DNA of 64,000 bases from Sphagnum compactum (GCA_965153455.1 OZ234500.1:558001-622000), one strand, 5' to 3'. Positions 47,656 to 61,761 are shown, counted from the first letter of the stretch. Notes: a model not told the origin generated them from the letters alone. Numbers and translations are program-made.

Positions 47656-50600
47656 GCCCTAATAAACACAAGTGCGCAACCCTTCACCATCGCCACATGT
47701 GCCATGTTCTACATAGGAGCCAATTCTTCTTCACTCATGTGGAAATTCAAAGATTAGAAAACATGTTTAAAACATTCAAAGATTAAAAAACCCTAAACCC
47801 TAAACCTAACTTGGTTAAAAAGTACCAAGCATTCACACCCATTTCACCAGCTTGAAGTCATGTGCTATTTTATAACCCAATACTTCAAACATAATTCACC
47901 ACAATATCATTCAAAATAATACCTTTTAAAAATTCCATCAATTCTTTATTAGCATTGCACAAAGTCTTCCCAACAGCTATTCAACCTTCTTGAGCTTATT
48001 GCCTAATCCAGCACCAATGTGTTATTAATTATTACCCTCCAAATGAAATTACCTTATTATGATAAGAATTGGCCCTTGGACATACACATTTGAATCAAAG
48101 AACAAGCATGAGGGTTGCTAATATTTCTTCCAATTAAGCACTCACTTTACAGCCCATATACATGCACAAACCTAGGAAAGCAAAAACAAATCCCACATCC
48201 AACCACCATTCACACCCTTTGACTATGCATACATATTAGCTTCATTGCAAAACTTTTGTGAAGAAGAAATTGGCAACAAGCTATTGAAATAAGCCAATAG
48301 AAAGCCATCCAATTCAATCATGGTATGGATCATTTGCATGTCCAATTGAAATCTATGTTGTTTAGCACAGATAACTCCAACTGTTGTCGCGTTTAAGGTC
48401 TATGGATTGGTTTTTTAAAAAAGTTTTAAAAACATTTGTACATCTATTCCTACACCCCTTATTTGGGCCTCTATTAATATTTACTACCACATCGAGCATA
48501 AAATGCTAAATCTTCTGCCTCTCCCATAAGCGTGAAAAATTGGGCAACATAAAGTGGAAGATTATTCAAATCTTGCCACATGGGCCAATCATTATTGCTT
48601 GTGAACCAAACAAAATCGTTTTCTTTTACTTGCTCTTCTAGAGGTCATTATATCATGTGCATATTTACTGGTCAACTTAACTAATTATTGATTTTGAAAA
48701 CAGTCTTTTGTTTCCATTATTTTTATGTTTTTTGGGAAATGATAATGCAATTTTGAAAACATGTTTTTCAATTTATAAAACACCTAGTTTCAAAGACTTC
48801 TTAAAATACTTGAAGCCTCGTTTGGTTTAAGACTAGGTTCAATTTATTTACATTACACCAAACTAATTTTTTTTTGTAATATTATTTTTCTCCAATTAAT
48901 CAACAATGCCCAAGATAAAGGATTATGTATTAGTTGTTATGTACAACCAATTAAAGCTAATAACTTGTTAAAAACAAGGCTTGGTAATTGTTCTTTTACA
49001 AATATAAGACTAATATGGCTAAAGATTTGAGAACGTGCACTTATTTCAAAAGCCTAATAACAACTCAATTCAAATTTAGGCTTCAATATTTGTGAGAGGC
49101 AATTCTATAGTTCATATATCCTAAAACTTGACCTAGTGCAAGGACTTGAACTTGCCTAATACTTTGGACTTGCCAACATTGGTCCATTTAGTTTCACATT
49201 ATTTAAATGGTGTATTGTAACAAAAAAACATGGGGCTATGAACATAAAACCCAATGTTCAATCTCTAAGGCACTAATTAGACTTTTGTTAAGTAGTGGTG
49301 GATTTATTCAAAGTCAAGTACATCACAAAATATCAAGAAACTTATTACTACCAATCTACATTTCTAGTAACATATTGAAAGATGAAAGAGGTCAAATTCT
49401 ATATTGTACGAATGTGGTTATGTGCCTCTCTACCCAAGTCCACAATGTTGGAAATGCAATTCAATGAAATGTTCCAAATAACATTCATCTTCCTCCTCAC
49501 ATCCAAGAAATCCAATCAAACACTCACATACACTAAATATACGATTGACAACAATACCATACAACACAACAGAAAAAATACCATATAATTTCAATCTTAC
49601 AACAGTGAATAATGTTCCCCACCAATATAGTTGTTCTACCACTTAATTGAACTTCACACCAAACACATGTTGTTCAAACTTCAATTCGAACACATAAACA
49701 CACATTGATAAACTACATGATTATAATTATCATTCCCAATTCCTCCAAAAGATTTGTTGTTATTATTAACATCCATTTCAAGAAACCTTATTCATGCACA
49801 TCACTTCGCTTCAAAGTCTTCTACAACACAATACACATGTCCCATATTATTCACTACTCACTAACTTCATTTTGAATTTTGATCATCTCATCTAGCAACA
49901 CTAGGACTCATGACAAACATTTTGCAACCCACAAGGTTATTGCAAATTTCACTAAACACTAAGTTCTAGCCAATTTAAGAGATAAAATGTGCATCCAAAT
50001 AATCTACTTATGCAATATGCCACTCCATTCAACACCCAATTCCAAACAAAGACATTCTCTAAACATTTCACCTACCTATCCATCATCGTGGTCTTATGAC
50101 AATTGGATCGCCTTCAACATTTTACAATAACAACCTCTTTCTTTTGAATTGGAATCTCCATTCATATTCCTCCATCAATGACTATCAACCAAATTTTTTG
50201 TTGTAGTGAACTATTTCATTTTGCAAAACAATTCATTGCCATTGAAGAAGTTTCCAAAATGCTAAACACAACCATTGATTGACTATTTTCAAAAACCCAC
50301 ACCAAAATTCATTTCTAATCACAGTGCTTCATCTAAAATATGGTGTATGAATGAGCCAATTTAATTTTTTATGAAAAACTACATATATGTACAAAGGTTA
50401 TGTATATTCAAATTCTAAAAGTTCAGAATTATTTTTGCAATCACATTAACCTACAACAACATACACATCCAAAAAATAAATAACTCTCAAAGGAATTGAA
50501 TCCTAGTTCCTTAAATAATTTTATTTGACATAACATGAGTTGTTTACCCCAACCACACCCCCACATAACCAAAACAATGTCATCCATATTTTTGGTGAGC

Positions 50601-51446
50601 TTTATAAGTAACCCAACATCATATTATATAAAATATAAACAAATTTTTTTTTATTATTATGTTAACAACACAAGTTGGCACCATGCCAAAAACACAATGT
50701 GGATATATGACTACATTTATGATTTGTAATCATATATGACACACATGACTACATGATTCTATAGTCAACCAAGACCCATTGCTTGTAGGTCACAAGTATT
50801 TGATTTGACTATGGTAATAGAAATCACAAATGTCCATTTCAACTTTGTATTCATGTTAAGTCATTTGAACAAATTGAACCCCCCACCATTTTTGCCATGG
50901 ACCAACTCTTTAACTATTTAACCATTATTTTAACTTGTGATAAGTAATTTTATTGTGTAAGTATTGTAAGTATATGTGTGTCCAAGCATGGTGAATTAAA
51001 TTGCTCATGTTACTTGTAGTAGAAATAACCATCAAGTAGACTTTGATATACTGAATTTTAAAATATTATTTTGGTCAATATTTAATATGAACATGTTTTT
51101 GACTTTGTTGCAATTGTACATGCAATTTGACCTTGTTTTCAAAAGTCCTTTTGAAATGATTTTTTTTTCTCAAAATTTTTGTGCCCCATAGGTACATAAT
51201 TGAAATATCTAAATGAACTTTTATTTTTATGGATTTTATGGGGTTTTCTTTTAGGATTTTCAAAGTGATTTCACCATACCAGTTAATAACAACACTTTCC
51301 AATATGGTTTTTGACCTAGTTTTAAGAGGTTTCATAAGTGATTGAAACTAACATAGTCAAAGATTACATTGATGAAAACCTTAGGAATTGAGACCATATC
51401 CATATGGATCATTTATTAAAACTTGCTTATGATTCTTGTAAAAGTT
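47656..51446. other. Long spacer, no supported gene
   Basis: AT-rich throughout with only short chance frames. No terminal repeat, RNA gene or domain motif was seen. Confidence 0.5.
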
Positions 51447-51797
51447 GTATTTGCTTAAAATGAACCACTAGATTGTGCATTTACCCTTAAAGTAAGTATA
51501 AGTAGAATTCATTGAAATATAGACAAATGACATAACTTACAAAGTAGGTTGCAAGCAAATGAAGTATTTGCCTAAAATGAACCATTAGATTGTGCATTTA
51601 CCCTTAAAGTAAGTATAAGTAGAATTCATTGAAATATAAACAAATGCAATAACTTACAAAGTAGGTTGCAAGCAAATGAAGTATTTGCCTAAAATGAGCC
51701 ACTAGACTGTGCATTTACCTTTAAAGTAAGTATAAGTAGAATTCATTGAAATATAGGCAAATGTCATAACTTACAAAGTAGGTTGCAAGTAGATGAA
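51447..51797 (+). repeat. Tandem array, 3 x 117 bp
   Basis: Units begin at 51447, 51564 and 51681 (GTATTTGC...). Each contains TTACCCTTAAAGTAAGTATA (TTACCTTT... in the third) and CTTACAAAGTAGGTTGCAAG. Copies differ at a handful of positions, so the array is young. Confidence 0.93.
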
Positions 51798-54399
51798 ATA
51801 TTAAATTTTTCTTACTTGCAAATTAATGTTGCATTAAAATATATTTGTAAACTTCCATCTTCTTCCTATTATCATCAAAATGCATTAAACTTTTAATGTA
51901 AAAGTATGAAATTTTGAACAAAATATTCACCAATCAATTTCAAGTATACTTGTTACTTACTTTTATTACACAAAAGTCTTTCAAATTTTGTGTTCAACTA
52001 GTAATAAATTCAATGGAGGCATATACATTTTCATGATGACATTTAACAATGATTTGAATCTACTTTAGATTATGTTTATGTTGAAATGTGCCATATTTTA
52101 AAACTACATTCTTAGGTGGGATACCTTTTTGGTCAAATTTACCATCTTTCACCCATCAGTAATAGGTACTATTAAGTAATAGGTATTATTTAGCTACTTA
52201 AAAACCTATTATTATTAAGTAGGTGGATCTATTGTTAAATTTGGATTTCCAAGTTTTGGAATTTATGGACTAGGTACCTATTAGCGAGTTCAATCCAAAA
52301 TTTGCAAACCCAAGGCTCACTTTAAAAAAATTATTTATTTTAGAAAGTCTAACACATACCAATGATGAAATAAAAAGTTCAATGTCATTGAATTAGAAAT
52401 AAAGTTCAAAAAATACAGCTTGACAAGTTGCAACCATAGTCTACATCATTATGCATTATCCATTACCAAACTACCACACAAAGCTTGAGTGGCCAAAAGT
52501 ACATTTCTTTTCTATTCAATTCAATCGTACTTACCAATGTTCTATTGTTATTAAAATTTGGAAACTCCAATAGAACTTCAAGTCTTGAGGTATGTTTGTG
52601 TTAAAATGACTCATTACGTGTCTAATCAATATTGAATAACACATTTATGAATTTTCAACTCAACTTAGGATCCAATTTCTCACACAACCTAGATATTATA
52701 TGTGATATACATTCAAAAATATACCCTAGAAAAGTATCAATCATTCTATTAACATTTGAAGGAGAAAAAATCACTAATTTATCACTTGTAAACGTTCTTG
52801 AGTTCGTAAACAAATTGACTAAGAATTTTCAAACATGATCCAACTTTTCCAAAACATTCATACTATGAAAATTGAATAATGATTACATATTATGTGGTTG
52901 GGGTGTCCAAAAAAATGTTTTGCAAAATATTCAATGGACCCCTTCAATTGGTAACATCTTTAAAAGTTCATATTGGAATTTTTTATTTGGTTCATAGGTA
53001 CATACATTACTAAGGTACTATTATATTCAAACCACTTTTAATTTGAACAACTTTAATTTTTTTGTGACAAGTTAGGATTTTGTTTGGGCCCACTGTAAAG
53101 CATCATGAATGTATTATTTCCTCCCACATTGTATACCCCAAATAGCTTAAGCATTAATGTATATAAAACATTTAAGTGTAGTAGGAACCAAGTGCCCTAG
53201 ATTGAAATGTACAAGGTCCCAAAAGTGAAAAAAATTGGGAATTTTGGGCCATTGATAAAACATTGCCCACATTGCATGAAATTTATTATTCCTATTTTCA
53301 TAAATGAAACAAATAAATACTCTAAATGCCAATATAAATTTGGAAGGAATTTATTTCATTTGACATGAAAAAAAAGGAATTTAATACAAGTCCTAAGTTT
53401 TGTGAAAGAAAAGGTAAGTTTAGGAAGTTTTAGGAATCTTTTTTGTGTTTCAAATGGGTTATCTCAATAATGCTTAAGGTTGGTTTTGGATCATCATTTG
53501 GATTCATGTAAAAATAAATTGCAAAAATTCACAATATGCATGTTTATTTCACAAACCCTTGCATAAATGTAGAAATAAATTATAAATGAAAAATGAAAAA
53601 ATAAATTTTTGAACTCAAATTGCAATTCAAAACATAAATTGTGTGCAATGGTTGTACACCACATCACCTTCTAATGTCAATTCCTTCTTGCTATGCTTTT
53701 GGAATATATAAATTGAGTGTCATTCATTTTACCATGGATTTACTTTCCAATACAACATTGTATGTGTCAATGCAATCTTCATATGTGTTTAAAATAATTC
53801 GTTAACTTCTAGGCTTTTTAGATGAAGGACAAGTTTTCACCATGGTATCTTGGGTTCATTTTAAAAAAAACACTTATTGAACTTTTGAAGGGAAAATAAA
53901 TCAAGTTTTGTGAAATTCATGCGAGATGTGTGAAAATTGAATTGTAAGTGGGGTTATTTCTATTCACTACATTAATATGTGTCCAAATTCACTATGTTTC
54001 ATTAGATTTTAAATTAACTTGGACAAATTTACTTTGATGAAGGTGGCTAATCCTTAGTGAATGAAGACTAGTTATTACAAACAAATGAATTCATTAATCA
54101 AATTCATTAATAGTTAATTCATTAGTCTAGCCTCCAAGTTTGTAACTAGGTTGGTTAGGTTATTTATCCTAAATTGGGAACCTAAGCCAATTAAACCCAT
54201 CAACTTAATGTGCAAGTGTGAAAGTTTGAACCTTTCACCTCCCCTCACCTCCATACTTAAAGAACAAATCTTTAACCATTGGACCAATATTCAAATATTA
54301 AGTGATATGATTTGTTATCACATATTATTATGCACGTTCTTTTCTTAACCTACTTAAGTATCTTTCCTACATATATTACCTTGTTACCCTACTTTACAT
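51798..54399. other. Spacer, no supported gene
   Basis: AT-rich. TAAGTAATAGGTA-like words recur at 52150-52280. No gene or element end recognised. Confidence 0.45.
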
Positions 54400-54960
54400 A
54401 CCTATGTAACTTAGGATCCTAATAAATTTAGGCTATTTTTAACCTAGTGTAGGTTATGATAGGCTACGTTTTAAAAATTAATTTTAGGCTATTCCTAGGT
54501 TAGTGTAAGCTATTTACTATTATTAATCTATTTTCAACTATTGTAAGCTAATTCACCTTAAGTTTTCTTAGTCTATTTTTGAATATTAAGTTTTTTCACC
54601 TTAAGCTATTCTAATCTAATTTAGTTTAAATAATTTAAAGCTATTTCATCTTTTGCTATTTAAAGCCAAACCACCCTAAGCTTTTCTTGACTATTTTAAG
54701 TTGTCCCACCTTAGGATATGATAAGTTAATCCACTTTGTGCTATTCTATGTTATTTTTTATTATCTTAGGTTAATCCACTTTGTGCTATTCTAGGTTATT
54801 TTTTATTATCTTAGGTTATTCCACACTATACCATTCAAGGATAGTGTACCCTAGGTTATTTTCAGTTATTTAATGTTATTTTAAGTTATTTGATCTTAGG
54901 TTGATACTCTAAATTATTTCACCTTGACTATTTTAAATTATTTTCAGCTATTCCACCCAC
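54400..54960. repeat. Degenerate TTAGGTTATTCCACC-type array
   Basis: Short words such as TTAGGCTATT, CTATTTTAAGTTATT and AATCCACTTTGTGCTATTCT recur. Two longer copies of about 48 bases lie near 54730 and 54778. It resembles in style, not in sequence, the array at 39956-41390. Confidence 0.65.
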
Positions 54961-57900
54961 AAGGAACACTAGCTAGCTCTTCATTTGCAAGTGACCCTAC
55001 AACCAAACAATCCCTTTGTGTTTCATTTGTCCAAAACCCATAACATCCAAACAAAATGACATTGAAGTTTGAGGTTAGCTGAACCACATTGCAATTGATT
55101 TTGACATGAGCTCAAAACAAAGGAGGGTTTGAAAGTGACAACAATAGCTTTATTTTGATTATTGGATTTTGCATCAAGTCTTTCATTACCAATTTGGCAA
55201 CCACGCTGTGATATTACCTTTGAGCTTCTTGATTTTGCTTTAGAGAATAGAGAAACCTAACAACATCTGGATACGGTTTCATGCATATCCAGCCCCAATG
55301 CACGTTGATATCCTGCAGAAAGCAGGTAAGGGGGCAACACTGGATTGAACCCATCGTCCTCAAGCAGGCTGCTGAATAATTCCTTCATTTGCACACACAC
55401 ATCCCTTGATCCTAGGCGTCAAGGTTGCTTACATACACCACCGTGGTGATGGCTGAGTGGCACAGTTGCTTCGCTGTAAAAGCCGTCCAAGGGCAGAGGG
55501 TTGTTGTTGTCGTTGGGCATATGCTGCTGCTACACAGGCAATACAATGACAAAAACTTCTCAAATGGGCGATAACAATTACTTTGGATAGTGGGTGCCCA
55601 GAATTAATGGAGGTACCAAAACTAGAGTGTCAGGAAAAGATGACGACGGCAGAAAGGCACAAGGAAAAACGGTCGCCAAGGCAGCAGGTCCTCTTTGATT
55701 TCGGGCAGTTTGTGCTCATGGGAATGAATCATCATCCCTCGATTCCAGTGTCAGAAGGTGCATGCGCAATCACCACTTTCTGTTGAATCTGTTGAACCGG
55801 TCAGGTCAGATCGATGTTTCTTAACTTTTGTCCCCCCTTCCCCCACAGTCCAGTGTGGTTGGCCTTGCCTACCAAGGCAAGGATATGTGTTTAGATTCAT
55901 TATAGAGTATAGGATTTTGGCCCCTAGGTACCTGACAGGTCTATTTTTTTATATGAGGATTTCTGAAAGATGATATTTTGGCTTGTGTTGAAACTTGAGA
56001 TTATGTTGTTATAGAGTTAAAATATCTGGAAGGATTTTGGTTTGTTTTAGAGGATTTTTTGAAGATTAGTTATATTTTTGCATGGTGAAATATTTGAGTT
56101 TCCATAATTCTTCTTTTGCCTTAAGATACTTTTTAATGTAAATGGCAAAGCCACAGTGTGACACACCCCTTGTTTCATTTTTGTGTTGGTTGCAGTGTTG
56201 CTGATTTGAAAAACAAATTTATTTACAAAATTAAGGGACCCTAAAATCCCTGGTTTTTTAATATTGCTGGTCAATGGGAAGAAGGCCTTGCTGTGGGCAC
56301 TGAGGGTGCAGCCTGCGGTCCATGGCATAATGCCCTACCAGCAGGGCCTTCTCCAGCACAAAATCTCCCCTGGGTAGCCCGAGAGCCCTAACATTATATT
56401 TGCCTATAGTTGTTTAATGTCACAATTATACATGCCCCCAGTCTGCCCTTTGCCCCAAGTTTTCCACCTTGTGATATTTGGCACTCATAACCTCCCATGT
56501 TACAAGTACCAAGGGTCTCATAACATGCCCAATATTATTTTACTTACCCCTAGCATCTGTAACATGCCTGAAACATGTATAACATGCACCCAAAATGAGT
56601 CTGGGAATGCCTAGGTGAACCAAGGGCAGACTGAGGGGAAAAATTTGCAGCAGTACTCTTGCACTGACCGCATTAACAACCATGGGGAAAGATAATGTTA
56701 GGAGAAATTGTGGTTGGGTAGGTCCCCAAGATTATACTGTGGTTTTCAGCTATGGCTGTTTCGTTCCTGGAAAGGGGACCTTCAACCTGATAGCATTGCC
56801 CCAAATCTCTCCTAGTTTCATAATTAGAAATCCTGTTGAACTCTTATTTTAAAATGAAAGGAATTTTGTTGCTAGATTGCTGAAGAAGAATCTGAAGCAA
56901 GGTTACAAATTTTATTTGGGCAAACCCCCTGGAACTGGAACCTAATCTCAGGTTGGTGAGCCTATGTAACCAAGGGCTTGTCAAGCAGTATGGTGGCTTC
57001 TGGGGAGGGGAACACATCTGCAGAGGTCACAAATGGAAATGCTCTGACATTTAATCCAGCACCATATTCTTGCTGTGAAATACATGCTTTGTCAAGTAAG
57101 TAGATGTATAATCCTCTTTGAAATTTTGTAGTGTATGCAGAGGGCACATTATAACATGTAATTTTTTCTCCAGCCTGAAAGCAGGCGTTCTGAAAAAAAG
57201 TAAAGTCTATCCCCTCTGATTTTTCCATCGATTTTTGTGCCGCATAACACCTGTGGGTGAGAGCATTACTAAAATTGGGCTTCTGCTCAGATCTCATGCC
57301 CTTATTTCACTAATGCCCTTGCCCCTGGGCTTTACCTTACACTTAACATAGATAGATGTTTCTATTTGGTCGAGATCAATCTCACACCCTTCCCCATGGG
57401 CTTTACCCTACTCTTGAACATAGATAGATGCTTCTATTTGGTAGAGATCAATCACTTGGTGAAATTGTAAGGTCCATCTCTCACAATAGAAACTTTTGAG
57501 AGTCCGCATCACGTAAAACGCCAATGAATAAATCAATGACTTCCATCTGAACTGGCCGGTGCGCACCCAAGTGCATTCCGTTTGCTTCACATGCAAGAGG
57601 CTCTGAAGTTAAGCCAGCTAGGCTAGTGTCTTTATGTTATGCATGTGCATGCACTCTATTGGGGATTCGATAGTCGTTAGTCATTGTCCGCCACCATTTG
57701 CGGAATATGATGATAGCTGCTGTGTTACAGGCATCATGAAGCTCAAGTGCAAAAAGTTTTTTCCTTCAGTTGCCTCCAAAAAATCAAAACAAACATGTAT
57801 TGCTTTTGTATGCGAAGCTTTTTGGCTGGTGTTGTATTCATGATTTGAACGTTGAAGATTGATTCTTGAGCCTTTATCTCAAACAGTCACAGCCATCTGC

Positions 57901-59390
57901 TTGCAAATTGGCTTATGGAGTTTAGGTCTAAGTTGTGACCACTAACCTTAAATTGAGCAACAAGTTTTCATAGAATTGAGATCCTAGGTCTGTTTTTCTT
58001 TGATTTTCTTTAGGTCATAGTAGTGATTGTCTTACATTACTATTCCATCCTAACAAACCATGGGAGACATTCATAAGCTCCATCAACTCTCATAACAAGC
58101 TCATGGAACACCTGGAACCAACCCATGGAACAAGTTCCCATTTGTGGTACATTTTTCTCCCCACCCAACTCCCAAAACCCAACCCCCAAGAAAAAATAAA
58201 TCTTTGATATTCATTGCTGATACAGTTGCAATTGGAGGGAGCAAATGTCGTTTATGTCATTTCCAATCACCGATGGTGGACACTCAACAACACATATTTC
58301 AGGTACTGTACACTTCCATGTTGAGCCAACAACCACCGAACTTCAACATTCATATGCAACAGATGGGAATGATGATGACAGTCATCAAGGATACTCTTTT
58401 CTTGCAAAATAAGTAGGAAATAAATGTTTTTTTTTTGATAAATTTTCCCCTACCTCTTCTTCTTCTTCACAAACAACATCAGAATTCCATTCATCACAGT
58501 AGGACAGAATATGCTTTATCCTACAGCAGTAGCAGTAGGCCTTGACTCATGACACATGTCTGAGGTAAACAATGGGGTTTTATCCATTTCTATGCAAAAT
58601 ATGTGTAGTATAGGTACATCACACTGTGACATATTATTATTCTGTTGTTGTGGCAATATGGTTTCTCATCACAACATTTGCAACGAGGTAAACTGTGTGG
58701 TTTCATCCATTTCAATGTAAAAAATATGTCTTATATAAGGTTGTGACATTTTCTGATGTTGTGTCAATAGGGGTTTCCCCAAGCAAAGCAATTGATCAAT
58801 TCCTATGAAAGTTTTACTTACACCAATCCACTCTTTTGAATATGCAGCCTAGCCAGTGACTTATCCTCCTGGGGGCAACGAATTCTCCTGGAACAAGAGA
58901 ATGTCGAATGTGGTAGTGTGGCATGTCCCGTTGGGTGTAATCCTGGACAGAAGGAATGACAGGAATAAGTTCCAGTCACAACTTTTTATTCCCCTTCCCC
59001 ACCACCCCTTTCCAGGGGTTTTATTTTCAATTCTATGATGTAGCCAAATTTGGCTACAGGTCAGAGAGCAAAGTAAAAAAATTTAAGAATCCTGCTTTAT
59101 TTTGGCGACCTGGTGGATCTATTGCCTAAATATGGGAAAAAAAAAAACCCCCCTCAAAATCTGGCTACTTTGGTGCATTTAAAAAAAATACTTCATATGA
59201 GTCACACTGGATTTAATTTTTTTTGTAGCCAAGAAGAAAAATGGTGCCCCTTTATTTTGCACTCGACAGATCCAAAAAATGAAATATTTCCCAAAAATAA
59301 ATCTCCTTCTGTTCTATCCCACACTTTTATTACTTGTACTACAACTGTCGGGGGCCGTGCAGAAGCGAATCCGTCCCGTCCTACCCCCTC
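54961..59390. other. Spacer before expansin gene 2
   Basis: No supported gene. The part from 55200 on is less AT-rich and may be single-copy upstream DNA. It includes a 71-bp duplication (57316-57457) and two imperfect copies of a roughly 120-bp segment near 58560-58770. The last part should hold distal promoter of the expansin at 60086. Confidence 0.45.
57316..57457 (+). repeat. Two-copy 71-bp direct repeat
   Basis: Copies start at 57316 and 57387 (CCCTTGCCCC and CCCTTCCCCA), both containing ACATAGATAGATG and GAGATCAATC. About 85-90 per cent alike by eye. Confidence 0.85.
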
Positions 59391-59692
59391 TCTCAATATA
59401 ACCTGTCTCCCGTCCTGTCTCGACACTCATCGTCTGTGTTGTGCTGCTGCGGCTGCTGTTGTTGCCCGCCGCCTTTCTGCCTTTCTCTCAGCTGGAGTGG
59501 ATCAGTCAGTCTCTTGATCTTTCTTGGGGATTCAGCAGCTTGCTTGCTGAGGATTGATTCTCGTTGTGAAAATCATCGATCAGACTTCCTGCACTAGGTT
59601 GATCCGGAGTTTTGCAGTTTTTGTGGCAGATATATCAGCGCATTACGCAGTAGCAGCTGCAGCTGGGCAAGCTACGAAGTGTTCTCATCTTT
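59391..59692 (+). promoter_or_regulatory. Probable core promoter and first leader exon of expansin gene 2
   Basis: A weak TATA-like word (CAATATAAC) lies near 59393-59401 in C/T-rich DNA. The sequence after it up to the donor at 59693 has the higher G+C and CT-rich character of a plant leader exon. The transcription start is not determined. Confidence 0.3.
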
Positions 59693-60079
59693 GTAAGTTT
59701 TTCTTTGACGTCATTCTTGCTCGCTTTCACTCGGCTTTTTTTTCGTCTTCTTCTTCTTCTCTCTCTCTCTCGGGAGGAATTCTGTTCTCTACGGCTGTTA
59801 GTTCTAGAGCTTTGCAGAGAGTTATTGTCGATGTTTCAGCGATCGAGTAAAACAATATGGAATCGCGGGTGGTCGAGAATCGAGACTTAAGGAATTTTAG
59901 CTGTTTGGATTCAAAAAGACGCTGCTCAAATTTTCGTATGTTGAGTCGAAGAATTTAGTCTTGAGATGAGATGCGTATGAGATGGTGGGAGCAATGTGAT
60001 TCCATGTTTTCCATTTTGAATCTGAACGCAGGCGCTGGTGATTTTGTTCTGTGCTTTCTTTTCCTTTTTTCTGTTGCAG
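59693..60079 (+). other. Probable 5'-leader intron of expansin gene 2
   Basis: The donor GTAAGT at 59693 and the acceptor CTGTTGCAG ending at 60079, after a T-rich tract, bound a 387-base intron. It ends six bases before the ATG. A CT microsatellite (about 59744-59771) lies inside. Supported by splice signals only. Confidence 0.5.
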
Positions 60080-60085
60080 CAGACG

Positions 60086-61761
60086 ATGGCGGCCAGTCGA
60101 TACGCAACGGGCATTTTGGCCGTGACTTTGGTAGCCATTGTGCAGCAGGTGCATGGCTGGAGCACGGCACATGCGACGTTCTACGGAGGCAGCGACGCCG
60201 CAGGCACTCAAGGTCAGACACGATTCTCCTTCTCCTCCTCCCACATTCTCTGCAAGTGACGTCGAGTAGCGAAGTATCAGCAGTTCAAGAGATCATCAGC
60301 GATGTTCTCTCGAGTGCAATGCTGTCGTAGAAAGAGCGAACCAGATCACCTGCAATGGAATGCAAAGTTGTACACTGCGCGAGGAGAGTTTGGAAATAGG
60401 TGCTCATGGCATTTTGATGTGGAGATCATGTATGTGTGCAACAGGCGGTGCGTGTGGGTATGGAAACCTGTACAACTCAGGATATGGGACCAACACGGCG
60501 GCACTGAGCACGGCGCTCTTCAACCAAGGACTGTCGTGTGGAGCTTGCTTCGAGGTCATGTGCCAAGGTAGTCAATGGTGCTTGCCAGGCAGATCCATCA
60601 CCGTAACAGCCACCAATTTCTGCCCCCCGAATCCCAGTCTCTCCAACGACAATGGCGGCTGGTGCAACTGGCCGCTCCAGCACTTCGACTTGGCTATGCC
60701 CGCCTATTTACAAATTGCTGTATACAAGGCTGGGATTGTTCCAGTGAGTTATCAAAGGTACAGATGTTGTAGATGTCTTGTGGGATCGACTCCTCTAGTC
60801 TCATTCAAAGAAAATCTTCTTGTATGATCTGCTGGATCATATCTAGCGCAATCCCAGCTTCTTTCTAGCTGCTCATTATCTCTTCAACACTCCACTCCAG
60901 GACATTCTTGAAGCTCTTCTTTGAAATCGGAATATGGTTTACATTGTTAAGTCTGTTGGAAACAAGACTAAATCTATTGACACAAGGATCAAGTCTGATG
61001 GTGCACTAGAAGAGATGTTCTGCTAAGTCTGTAAAAACACAAGAATCTCAGGGAGCTTCCCATCAATTTCTCAAAGGTTTTGGCAAACCTTCCAATGCTC
61101 CAACAGTTGATCTGTTGAAAGCAGCAAGTCTAGTGACACAAGGATCAAGTCTGATGGTGCAGAACTAGAGATGTTTTGCAAAGTCTACAAAAACACAAGA
61201 CTCTCAAGGAGCTTCCCAGGAATCTTGTGGCTTCCGATGCTCCACTAGTTGATCTGTTGGAAGCTTGAAGTCTAGTCACACAACTTGGATCAAGTGTGCT
61301 GGTGCACAAGAGATGACAATTTTTGCTTTGGTCATGCATGGATCTCATGTATGGATCGACCCAGCCTGTTTTTTTTCTGTTGTCCAGTTTAAGTGCTTGC
61401 AGCTTGATGCTAACGGAGGATAGTTCCTTCCAACACAATACTTTGTTGTTGCAGGGTTTCATGCATCAAGTCTGGGGGGATTCGCTTCACCATCAATGGA
61501 CATTCATTCTTCAACTTGGTTCTCATCACAAACGTAGGCGGATCTGGAGATGTGCAGGCACTATCCATCAAGGGCTCCAACACGGGATGGCTACCCATGT
61601 CAAGGAACTGGGGTCAGAACTGGCAAAACAATGCCAACCTTGATGGTCAGAGCTTGTCTTTCATGGTCACCACTGGCGATGGTCGAACTTTGACATCCAT
61701 GGATGTGGCACCTCCATCCTGGGGGTTTGGGCAAACATACACAGGAACCCAGTATTATTGA
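60086..61761 (+). CDS. EXPA: Alpha-expansin, gene 2 (three coding exons)
   Basis: A secreted wall-loosening protein of 248 residues, the usual family length. Coding exons are 60086-60212, 60445-60757 and 61455-61761, with GT-AG introns of 232 and 697 bp in the same positions as gene 1. The start has the signal peptide [20 protein letters not shown] followed by [14 protein letters not shown]. Domain 1 has [34 protein letters not shown] and HFD (60681-60689). Domain 2 has [35 protein letters not shown] and [13 protein letters not shown]. Two oddities: the domain boundary reads RVSC where nearly all alpha-expansins have RVPC, and NW replaces the common NPP after GGWC. The frame is fully open and the gene looks functional. 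Intron 2 holds a private tandem repeat. Confidence 0.95.
60953..61317 (+). repeat. Tandem repeat in intron 2 of expansin gene 2
   Basis: About 2.4 copies of a 140-160 bp unit beginning CTGTTGGAA near 60953, 61112 and 61254. Each contains CACAAGGATCAAGTCTGATGG or a close variant, and the first two contain GGGAGCTTCCC or AGGAGCTTCCC. It explains why this intron is longer than its counterpart in gene 1. Confidence 0.8.

Noticed and set aside
55440-55490. tRNA gene candidate (TGGCTGAGTGG word)
   Set aside because: An A box-like word is present, but no B box or cloverleaf follows at the right distance.
59113-60330. Several open frames around the second expansin
   Set aside because: They overlap the leader, leader intron and first coding exon in wrong frames or antisense.
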